A stretch of DNA of 11,071 nucleotides, from the NCBI GenBank assembly GCA_030599705.1, contig JAUVNM010000027.1, forward strand, positions 1-11,071. Reading direction: 5' to 3'. The notes beneath the pieces were generated by a model that was not told the origin of the DNA, searched no databases, and saw nothing but the letters and a program-made list of their open reading frames with translations. This DNA is from Gammaproteobacteria bacterium. Its GTDB lineage: Bacteria > Pseudomonadota > Gammaproteobacteria > UBA9214. Shown piece by piece: positions 1 through 6,219 of this stretch; the first letter of the stretch is position 1, and every line of letters starts with the position of its first letter. The position numbers and the translations under genes were made by a program.

Positions 1-24
1 TACGGAACCGCCAGCTACTGATGA

Positions 25-74
25 ACCCGTGGAGACATCGGGTTAGCAAAACAATACCCGAGAAACATACGGGT
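25..74. repeat. Two tandem ACCCG/CGGGT hairpins
   Basis: Four alternating arms are visible: ACCCG at 25-29, CGGGT at 39-43, ACCCG at 56-60 and CGGGT at 70-74. The two ACCCG-N9-CGGGT units lie 31 bases apart, and their spacers are related (TGGAGACAT and AGAAACATA). Arms 1+2 and 3+4 can pair, or arms 2+3 instead, so the structures are mutually exclusive. No T-tract follows on either strand, so this is not a classic terminator. It lies beyond the 3' end of the YeeE/YedE-type gene. The rest of 1-75 holds nothing else recognisable. Confidence 0.4.
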
Positions 75-77
75 CCT

Positions 78-147
78 TGTAGGAGCGAGCTTGCTCGCGA
101 ATGCGATGGTTGGAAATATCCGATTCGCGGGCGAGCCCGCTCCTACA
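78..147. repeat. REP doublet (REPIN-like) of the GTAGGAGC type
   Basis: Two 25-base arms, 78-102 and 123-147, are inverted copies of each other with 22 of 25 positions matching and 20 bases between them. Each arm begins TGTAGGAGCG and holds its own small hairpin: GCGAGC-tt-GCTCGC at 85-98 and GCGGGC-ga-GCCCGC at 127-140. Two of the three arm differences form one base-pair swap in the small hairpin (A-T in one arm, G-C in the other), so pairing is preserved. The GTAGGAGC head and layout match REP sequences known from Pseudomonas and relatives, which are mobilised by RAYT (REP-associated tyrosine) transposases; no RAYT gene is in the window. It sits 35 bases past the stop of the YeeE/YedE-type gene and may act as a 3' mRNA stabiliser or transcription end. 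Confidence 0.8.
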
Positions 148-181
148 GGAAATAACAGTTGACGTAGAAACTGCGCAGCCG

Positions 182-1333
182 TCAGGCAGGGACCTCGTGA
201 TCATCCATAAAGTGTTTCTGCAGCTTGATGCCGATCACGGCGCCCGCGATCAGGGACGCCACGTTGAGAAACGAGCCCATTGCCAGCGTGGAGGTCCCGG
301 CCAGCCCCTGACCCAGCGTGCAACCCATGCCAAGAATGCCGCCAATACCGACCAGCATACCGCCGGTAAAAAACCGTACCCCTTCCAGCGGGGAGGCAAA
401 CCACTGCAGCCGGAAGCGTCCCGTTAACAGCGACAGCAGCACGGATCCGGCACCCACGCCGAGAAACATCACCAGCCCGAAGGTCACCAGGTACCAGAGC
501 GGGTTGGCCATCACGTAGAGCAGGTCGCCCATCGGGCGGATGAAGGTATAGGATTGCACGCCCATGCCGTTTTGCGGCTGGTCCATGAAATCCGAGGCCT
601 CCTGCGCCAGTTCACCGAGTGCCCCGCCACTGATATAGAACGCACCGGTGATCATCAGGCCAATCAGCAGGCCGCCGAGGATGTTGTCAAAACGGCCGCG
701 GAACTGGGCCGAGCGAAAGGCATAGACAATCAACGCCCCGGCAATCAACAGGCCCGCCATGATGCGCATGCTGTCCACGCTGGCACCGGTCAGGACGGAG
801 ACGACGGTCCCCAGGTCCTGGTGCGCCATTCCGGACCCCGCCAGATCGGGGGTCAGCGGCATTGCCCAGGACAGGAACACGGCCTCGAACACGCCCTCCA
901 CATACAGCAGCAGCACCGCGGCCAGCCCCATACCGAGGATGGCAACCAGCGCCTTCAGGTTGCCGGCGCCGAGGTTGATCATGTTCTTCATGCCACAGCC
1001 ACGGCACAGCGTCATGCCGATCCCGAACAACATGCCGCCAATGACATAACCCGGCCAGCGAAACTGCGACATGCGGTAGGGCGGGCGCGTCCCGTCGAGA
1101 TTCACCAGCGACGCAGCTTCCAGGAACAGGGCGCCAAGCATGGCCACCCCGATGGCGAAGAAGTACATGCGCAGGCGGCCGCTGTTGCCGTTGTACAGGA
1201 TGTCGGCAATGCCGCCGAGCGGGCAGAACTCCGTCTTGCGGGCCACGGCGCCGAAGAGTACCGACAGCATAAAGGCCAGCAGGTACAGCTGGGCGATGGG
1301 ATCCCAGTGGCCGATCAGGGGCAGGTCAGTCAT
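182..1333 (-). CDS. YeeE/YedE family sulfur-compound permease (TsuA-like)
   Basis: This 383-aa, very hydrophobic inner-membrane protein has about ten predicted helices in two similar halves. It belongs by eye to the YeeE/YedE family, whose studied member TsuA imports thiosulfate through a chain of membrane cysteines. The matching signs are C37 in TEFCPLGGI, C110 and C113 in TLCRGCGMKN near residue 112, and C338 in GMGCTLGQG, with Gly-rich helices around them. The length fits the two-lobe full form. The ATG at 1333 is preceded by AAGAGG eight bases upstream. It follows csiV on the same strand after 97 bases, most of which is a palindromic repeat, so it may be read from the mfd-csiV transcript or from a promoter inside csiV. 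Thiosulfate as substrate is inferred from family; related proteins carry other sulfur species or serve selenium metabolism. No TusA gene, a common partner, is visible. Confidence 0.85.
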   Translation of the reverse strand: MTDLPLIGHWDPIAQLYLLAFMLSVLFGAVARKTEFCPLGGIADILYNGNSGRLRMYFFAIGVAMLGALFLEAASLVNLDGTRPPYRMSQFRWPGYVIGGMLFGIGMTLCRGCGMKNMINLGAGNLKALVAILGMGLAAVLLLYVEGVFEAVFLSWAMPLTPDLAGSGMAHQDLGTVVSVLTGASVDSMRIMAGLLIAGALIVYAFRSAQFRGRFDNILGGLLIGLMITGAFYISGGALGELAQEASDFMDQPQNGMGVQSYTFIRPMGDLLYVMANPLWYLVTFGLVMFLGVGAGSVLLSLLTGRFRLQWFASPLEGVRFFTGGMLVGIGGILGMGCTLGQGLAGTSTLAMGSFLNVASLIAGAVIGIKLQKHFMDDHEVPA

Positions 1334-1354
1334 GGTCCATACCTCTTTTCAGTG

Positions 1355-1435
1355 GTAGGTTGGGCTGAGCTTGCGAAGCCCAACACATCAAGGTTTCGTC
1401 CCTGTTGGGCTTCACGTTCGTTCAGCCCAACCTAC
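1355..1435. repeat. Palindromic GTAGGTTGGGCTGA repeat between csiV and the permease gene
   Basis: The left arm (1355-1385) and right arm (1403-1435) are imperfect inverted copies: both read GTAGGTTGGGCTGA at the outer end and AAGCCCAACA at the inner end. Each arm also folds on itself through TTGGGC/GCCCAA. This is the same architecture as a REP doublet but a different sequence family from the one at 78-147. Similar GTAGGTTGGGCTGA elements are, from memory, scattered through many gammaproteobacterial genomes. The right arm overlaps the last codon of csiV and provides its TAG stop. The left arm ends 22 bases before the start codon of the permease gene. Confidence 0.75.
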
Positions 1436-2160
1436 TCAGTATCTGCTGGACTCGCCGGGTCGGAGCCTTCCATGCGAACCTCTCCCACGGGCACCGGCAA
1501 CTCGAGGGCTTCCGGCGCTTCGTAAGCCACGACCTGCGCGATGACCCCGAGGTACGGGTGATCAAAGTAATGTAGTTCCCCGCGGCGGACGCGCCGTGTT
1601 TCCTTGAGTTCGTAGACCGGGTCCGGCATATCCATGGCCTGTCCCGGGATAAAAGCCACCTGTGGCTTGCTCAGCAACAGATCAATTTCGAGGTGCAGGA
1701 AGCGCTCGCGCACCAGCCGGATGGTGCCTTCCAGGTGGTAACCCTTACGCTCCAGCCCGCGCGGCATCGTGTAGGGCTGGGCCTGTGTCCGGTCAAGCCC
1801 GGCCTGACGCCAGGTTGTGTGCAGCAGCACGTCATAGGCACCGGAACGCTGCATCGAGTCGGCAATGGCCTGCAACGCGTGCTGCTCGCGCGGCAGCTCC
1901 TCGATACCGGTTTCGACAGGTTTACTGGAAAAGCCACTATCGGGGGACTGGTTCGCTTCCACACTGCGCTGCGGCCACTGCTCACCATGCGCCTGGGCTG
2001 AACGATTGCGGAACACGACCACCTCGACATCGTACATTGCCGGTTGATCACCGGTTGCAGCCCGGCCGTTGCCGGGATTCATGATTCCTGCAAACAACAC
2101 CAGCAGTCCCGCTACCAGCACGCGCTGCCATGTAACCCGGTGCAGACATTGTTCACGCAT
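1432..2160 (-). CDS. csiV: CsiV family envelope protein
   Basis: The 242-aa product has an N-terminal signal sequence: hydrophobic core at about 13-27, likely cleaved after the GRAA at 32-35. The CsiV domain (named peptidoglycan-binding in Pfam) follows, starting MYDVEVVVF at about 42-50 and ending with the family's strongest motif, RRVRRGELHYFDHPYLGVI, in the C-terminal part. The middle (about 55-85) is low-complexity and probably disordered. It should act in the periplasm; its role is poorly understood. The ATG at 2160 is chosen because it begins the signal peptide, overlaps the mfd stop (ATGCGTGA), and has AGGA nine bases upstream. A longer reading from 2247 would add 29 residues ahead of the signal peptide and lie inside mfd. 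The pairing with mfd is seen in other gammaproteobacteria. The TAG stop comes from the downstream repeat. Confidence 0.85.
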   Translation of the reverse strand: MREQCLHRVTWQRVLVAGLLVLFAGIMNPGNGRAATGDQPAMYDVEVVVFRNRSAQAHGEQWPQRSVEANQSPDSGFSSKPVETGIEELPREQHALQAIADSMQRSGAYDVLLHTTWRQAGLDRTQAQPYTMPRGLERKGYHLEGTIRLVRERFLHLEIDLLLSKPQVAFIPGQAMDMPDPVYELKETRRVRRGELHYFDHPYLGVIAQVVAYEAPEALELPVPVGEVRMEGSDPASPADTE

Positions 2161-5100
2161 TGGCAGTGTTCCTGTGTTCCCCGGTTTCCAGGGTGGCAAG
2201 TAGTTCGGCGACCATACGGTAACGGTCCTCCTCGTCATCAAAATCACCGTTAAAGCGCAGCTTGCAGCCGCCTTCGAATCGATACCGGCCCGGTTGGTCC
2301 TGGATCAACTCTACCAGTTTCTGTGTATCGATCGCAGGGTCCGGTCCGAACAGCATCCGGCCATCCAGCTTGCCCACCTCGATCTTGGTCACGCCCATGG
2401 GCCCGGCCAGCAACTTCAGTGCAGTGACACGAAACAGGTTTTTCACCGCATCGGGCAACAGCCCGAAGCGATCGATCATTTCCACCTGCAGTTCCCGCAA
2501 TGCGGCTTCCGATTCCGCACTGGCAATACGTTTATATAGTACCAGCCGGGTATGTACATCCGGCACATAGTCATTCGGGATCAGCGCTGCTACCTGCAAG
2601 TCGATTTCAGGGCCCTGGTGCAGTGGCTGCTCCAGCTCCGGCTGTTGTCCGGCCTTCAGCGCCCGGACCGCGCGCTCCAGCAAGTCAGTGTACAGGGAGT
2701 AGCCGATTTCATGGATCTGGCCACTCTGCTCGTCGCCGAGCAGTTCACCGGCGCCGCGAATCTCGAGATCATGCGTGGCCAGGGTAAATCCGGCCCCGAG
2801 GTCTTCCATGGACTCAAGCGCCTCGAGGCGCTTGACGGCGTCAGCCGTCATGTTGCGCCGCGATGGTACCACCAGGTAGGCATAGGCACGGTGGTGCGAG
2901 CGTCCGACCCGGCCGCGCAGTTGGTGCAATTGCGCCAGTCCCAGCTTGTCGGCACGGTTCATGATAATGGTATTGGCGGTCGGGATATCGATGCCGCTCT
3001 CGATAATGGTGGTGCACACCAGCACATTGAAGCGACGGTGATAGAAATCAAGCATGACCCGTTCCAGCTTGCGTTCGCGCATCTGGCCGTGCGCGACTTC
3101 AATAGCGGCCTCGGGAACAATTTTGGCCAGTTCGGCGGCAATACGTTCGATCGACTCTACCTCGTTGTGCAGGAAATACACCTGGCCGCCGCGCTTGATT
3201 TCCCGCAGGCAGGCCTCGCGCAACGTGGCATCGTTCCATTCCAGGATGAAGGTCTTGACGGCGAGCCGATGGGCCGGCGGAGTGCTGATGATGGACAGGT
3301 CGCGCAGGCCGGAGAGTGCCATGTTGAGTGTCCGCGGGATCGGCGTGGCGGTCAGCGTCAGGATGTCGACCTCGGTGCGCAGTTTTTTCAGCTGCTCTTT
3401 CTGGCGCACACCGAAGCGGTGTTCCTCGTCGATGATCACCAGGCCGAGGCGCTTGAAATGCACACTGTCCTGCAGCAGCTTGTGGGTGCCGATGATAATG
3501 TCCACCGTGCCGCCGGCAATACTGGCGAGCACCGCCTCCTGCTGCTTGCCGGTCCGGAAACGCGACAGCACCTCGATCCGGATCGGCCAGTCCGAGAACC
3601 GGTCACAGAAATTATGGTAATGCTGCTGGGCAAGCAGGGTGGTTGGCACCAGCAAGGCGACCTGCTTGCCACCCTGTGCCGCCAGAAAGGCCGCCCGCAT
3701 GGCAACCTCGGTCTTGCCAAAGCCGACATCCCCGCACACCACGCGGTCCATCGGCAACTCCGATTGCATGTCCTCCAGCACCCCCTGGATCGAGGTTTCC
3801 TGGTCCGGGGTTTCCTCGAACGGGAATGCCGCGGCAAACGCGGCATAGTCATCGGCCGGTGCGGCACAGGCATGGCCCCTGCGCGCGGCCCGGCTGGCAT
3901 GGATGTCGAGCAGTTCGGCAGCCACATCACGGATGCGTTCGGCTGCCTTCTTGCGGGCCCGCAACCACTGGTCACCGCCGAGCTTGTGCAACGGCGCGCT
4001 ATCGGGAGCCGCACCGGTATAACGGCTGATCAGCTGCAGTGATGCAACCGGGACATACAGCTTGTCGCCGTCGGCGTACTCGAGTTGCAGGTATTCCGCC
4101 GGTATGTCGTGCATGGTGAGTGTATCCAGACCACGGTAACGCCCCACACCATGCTGCTCGTGCACCACCGGGGCACCCGGGGCCAGGTCGGTCAGGTTGC
4201 GAATGATGCTGGCGGGATCCCGGGACGGACGCCGCCGTCGGGACTGGCGTGCGCGTTCGCCGAACAGGCTGGTCTCGGTGATCACGGCGATCACCGGATC
4301 GCTCACCAGCATGCCCTGTTCCAGCGGGGCAACACACAGGCAGACCGGATTGCCGGACGCCAGGAAGGCCGGCCAGTCGGTAACCACGTCAGGCCGGATT
4401 TCAAAAGCGCGCAGCTGGTCGACCAGGGTTTCCCGCCGTCCGGCCGACTCGGCTGTCAGCAGCACCCGACCGTCGTAGCCATTCAGGAAGGACTGCAGGG
4501 CCGCGGCCGGTGTGTCAGTGCGCGGCCGGATTCTCAGATCCCCCGGCCGGCGCGTGTTGTAGTGGATATCGCCCGGGGCGGCAGCACCCCGCTGAAAGGC
4601 CTCGTGGCGGACTCGCGGCATGCGTGCCAGGCGGTCGGACAACTCGCCAGCTTGTATATAGAGTGCGGCGGCTGCAAGCAACGGCCGTTCCCGGTCATGC
4701 CGGCGCAACTCGTAGCGCTCCTCGAGCTGGCTCCTGAATTCCTGCTCGGCGGCTTCCACGGCATCCAGCTGGACGAGGCAGGTTGCGCCCGGCAAGTAGT
4801 CAAACAGGGTATCGGTCCGCTCGAAAAACAGCGGCAGGTAGTATTCAATGCCAGCAGGTGTGATCCCCTGGCTGACATCACGGTATACCGGGCTAGCCTG
4901 CGGATCACCCTCGAAGCGGGCACGATAACGCTGGCGGAAGGCACGAATCGCTTCCTGGTCGAACGGGAACTCGCGTGCCGGCAGCAGGTTGATCCCGGTT
5001 TTTTCCTCGATTGAGCACTGCGTTTCCGGGTCGAACACCTTGATGGTCTCGATTTCCTCGTCAAACAGGTCAATGCGATACGGCAACGGACTGCCCATCG

Positions 5101-5659
5101 GGTAGAGGTCCAGCAGGGAACCGCGAATGGTATATTCACCGTGCTCCATGACCTGTGCTACGTACCGGTAGCCGACGCTATCGAATTGCCCGCGCAGCGC
5201 CGTGAGGTCTACCCGTTGCCCGATTTCCAGCACCAGGCTGTTGGCCTTGATGTACTCTACCGGCGGCAGGCGCTGCAACAGGGTGGACACCGGGACGAGC
5301 AGGATTCCCTTGTGCAGGGTGCCCAGCCGGTTCAGTGTCGCCAGGCGCTGTGAGATGATGTCCTGGTGTGGCGAGAACGTATCATAGGGCAGGGTTTCCC
5401 AATCGGGGAACACCGTGACCGGCAGTTCGCTGCCCGCGAGAAAAAATGCCAGCTGGTCATGCAGCAGTTCCGCGGCCTGCATGTCCGGAGTGATAACAGT
5501 GATCAGGCGCTCGGCTTCACGGGCCGCACAGGCGAGTGCCAGTGCCAGGCTGTCGCCGGGCAGATGGTTCCAGGTCAGGACTTCACTTGCGGAAGGCAGT
5601 ACCGGATGGAAGGGACTGGACGAACAATTCCTGTCGAGCTGTTTAACGGTGCGGGGCAT
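2153..5659 (-). CDS. mfd: Transcription-repair coupling factor Mfd
   Basis: The product is an ATP-driven DNA translocase that removes RNA polymerase stalled at lesions and recruits UvrA. The 1168 residues are full length (E. coli Mfd has 1148). In order: UvrB-like N-terminal region (DWETLPYDTFSPHQD at 86-100; MEHGEYTIRGSLLDLYPMGS at 171-190); RNA-polymerase interaction domain (VVHEQHGVGRY at 498-508, then LEYADGDKLYVPVASL); two RecG-like helicase lobes with Walker A GDVGFGKT (643-650), DEEH (744-747), TATPIPRT (770-777) and motif VI QLRGRVGR (913-920); and the C-terminal domain (IPNDYVPDVHTRLVLYKRIAS, about 1027-1047). All key residues are present, so it looks functional. The ATG at 5659 has no good Shine-Dalgarno, but no better start is visible. 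The stop overlaps csiV. The long plus-strand open frames across this gene are its shadows. Confidence 0.98.
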   Translation of the reverse strand: MPRTVKQLDRNCSSSPFHPVLPSASEVLTWNHLPGDSLALALACAAREAERLITVITPDMQAAELLHDQLAFFLAGSELPVTVFPDWETLPYDTFSPHQDIISQRLATLNRLGTLHKGILLVPVSTLLQRLPPVEYIKANSLVLEIGQRVDLTALRGQFDSVGYRYVAQVMEHGEYTIRGSLLDLYPMGSPLPYRIDLFDEEIETIKVFDPETQCSIEEKTGINLLPAREFPFDQEAIRAFRQRYRARFEGDPQASPVYRDVSQGITPAGIEYYLPLFFERTDTLFDYLPGATCLVQLDAVEAAEQEFRSQLEERYELRRHDRERPLLAAAALYIQAGELSDRLARMPRVRHEAFQRGAAAPGDIHYNTRRPGDLRIRPRTDTPAAALQSFLNGYDGRVLLTAESAGRRETLVDQLRAFEIRPDVVTDWPAFLASGNPVCLCVAPLEQGMLVSDPVIAVITETSLFGERARQSRRRRPSRDPASIIRNLTDLAPGAPVVHEQHGVGRYRGLDTLTMHDIPAEYLQLEYADGDKLYVPVASLQLISRYTGAAPDSAPLHKLGGDQWLRARKKAAERIRDVAAELLDIHASRAARRGHACAAPADDYAAFAAAFPFEETPDQETSIQGVLEDMQSELPMDRVVCGDVGFGKTEVAMRAAFLAAQGGKQVALLVPTTLLAQQHYHNFCDRFSDWPIRIEVLSRFRTGKQQEAVLASIAGGTVDIIIGTHKLLQDSVHFKRLGLVIIDEEHRFGVRQKEQLKKLRTEVDILTLTATPIPRTLNMALSGLRDLSIISTPPAHRLAVKTFILEWNDATLREACLREIKRGGQVYFLHNEVESIERIAAELAKIVPEAAIEVAHGQMRERKLERVMLDFYHRRFNVLVCTTIIESGIDIPTANTIIMNRADKLGLAQLHQLRGRVGRSHHRAYAYLVVPSRRNMTADAVKRLEALESMEDLGAGFTLATHDLEIRGAGELLGDEQSGQIHEIGYSLYTDLLERAVRALKAGQQPELEQPLHQGPEIDLQVAALIPNDYVPDVHTRLVLYKRIASAESEAALRELQVEMIDRFGLLPDAVKNLFRVTALKLLAGPMGVTKIEVGKLDGRMLFGPDPAIDTQKLVELIQDQPGRYRFEGGCKLRFNGDFDDEEDRYRMVAELLATLETGEHRNTANA

Positions 5660-5699
5660 GAAAAGCTATGGACTGTTTACCCTGTTATTGCAAAAAACG

Positions 5700-5728
5700 T
5701 AGATACCATCTCCCTCCATCCGGGACAA
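5700..5728 (-). promoter_or_regulatory. Weak candidate promoter for mfd
   Basis: On the minus strand, TTGTCC (5728-5723) and TATCTA (5705-5700) are separated by exactly 17 bases, which would start a transcript about 34 bases before the mfd ATG. The -10 match is poor (3 of 6). The remainder of the 211-base gap between mfd and the small upstream gene contains a perfect CCCCGCGGGG palindrome at 5778-5787 and a 5-bp hairpin (GTAGC/GCTAC, 5848-5862) just past the upstream gene's stop. mfd could equally be read through from that gene. Confidence 0.3.
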
Positions 5729-5870
5729 ACCTTTCTTAACCGGTTTGCACCTGATACGTGGTTGGGCAGGACCCGCGCCCCGCGGGGAAATGCATTCCCG
5801 GCCGTCACCCTGAAGGGCATAGAGGGCCGGTCCTACCGTATCAAGACGTAGCGTTCTGCTACACACATGG

Positions 5871-6068
5871 TTATACCCGGTTACCCTGTCCCTTGAAGCC
5901 GAGCTTCTGTAACAGCAGGTAGCCCGGACAGATCCCGGTGATCCCGGCAAAGGTCAGTGCGACGACAGGTACATAGAGAAGCCAGTGCACGGTATGGAAC
6001 CCGGTCAGCCAGATACCGATCAGCACGGTCGCCGCCAGCATCAAAAACAGCATTCTGATAGCACTCAT
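5871..6068 (-). CDS. Small two-helix inner-membrane protein, YgaP-like TM domain (DUF2892) family
   Basis: The 65-aa product consists of almost nothing but two membrane helices (about 6-23 and 28-46) with a short loop, followed by GICPGYLLLQKLGFK and a basic tail. This is the layout of the DUF2892 / YgaP-like transmembrane domain, in which a Cys-Pro (here C47-P48) sits at the end of helix 2. In E. coli YgaP the domain anchors a rhodanese; here it stands alone, as it does in many bacteria. The start at 6068 has a strong AGGAG nine bases upstream. It is on the same strand as mfd with a 211-base gap, and divergent from the RND exporter gene. A sulfur-related role is only suggested by family. The assignment rests on layout and a short motif. 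Confidence 0.75.
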   Translation of the reverse strand: MSAIRMLFLMLAATVLIGIWLTGFHTVHWLLYVPVVALTFAGITGICPGYLLLQKLGFKGQGNRV

Positions 6069-6219
6069 TTCGGAGTTCTCCTAATAGTCATGGGTGGTCA
6101 ATTACGCTATTCTACACCATTGGAATTTACCGGGGTTTTCCTTGCCAGCCGTGTTTCTATACATCACGGGATATGCTAGGCCGGCCATGCAACAACACGG
6201 ACAGCAGTAACTAATCATA
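6069..6219. promoter_or_regulatory. Divergent intergenic region
   Basis: The 151 bases between two divergently transcribed genes must hold the promoter of the exporter operon and probably that of the small membrane protein. Visible -10-like hexamers are TATGCT at 6172-6177 (plus strand) and TAGAAT at 6114-6109 (minus strand). Neither has a convincing -35 at the right distance, so the exact promoters are not assigned. No clear operator palindrome is seen. Confidence 0.3.

Noticed and set aside
2161..2247. Longer N-terminus for CsiV starting at 2247
   Set aside because: It would place 29 residues ahead of a good signal peptide and lie entirely inside the mfd coding end; the ATG at 2160 has its own ribosome-binding site.
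2552..4042. A 496-codon open frame on the plus strand, with others at 554-1525 and 4085-5014
   Set aside because: They lie antisense to mfd or the permease gene, whose products are unmistakable. The translations are rich in His, Gln, Arg and Ala without domains, as expected from shadows of GC-rich genes.
5778..5800. CCCCGCGGGG palindrome and nearby GGGAA/TTCCC repeat as operator of mfd
   Set aside because: Short and GC-only symmetry is expected now and then in this composition, and it lies far upstream of the likely mfd promoter.
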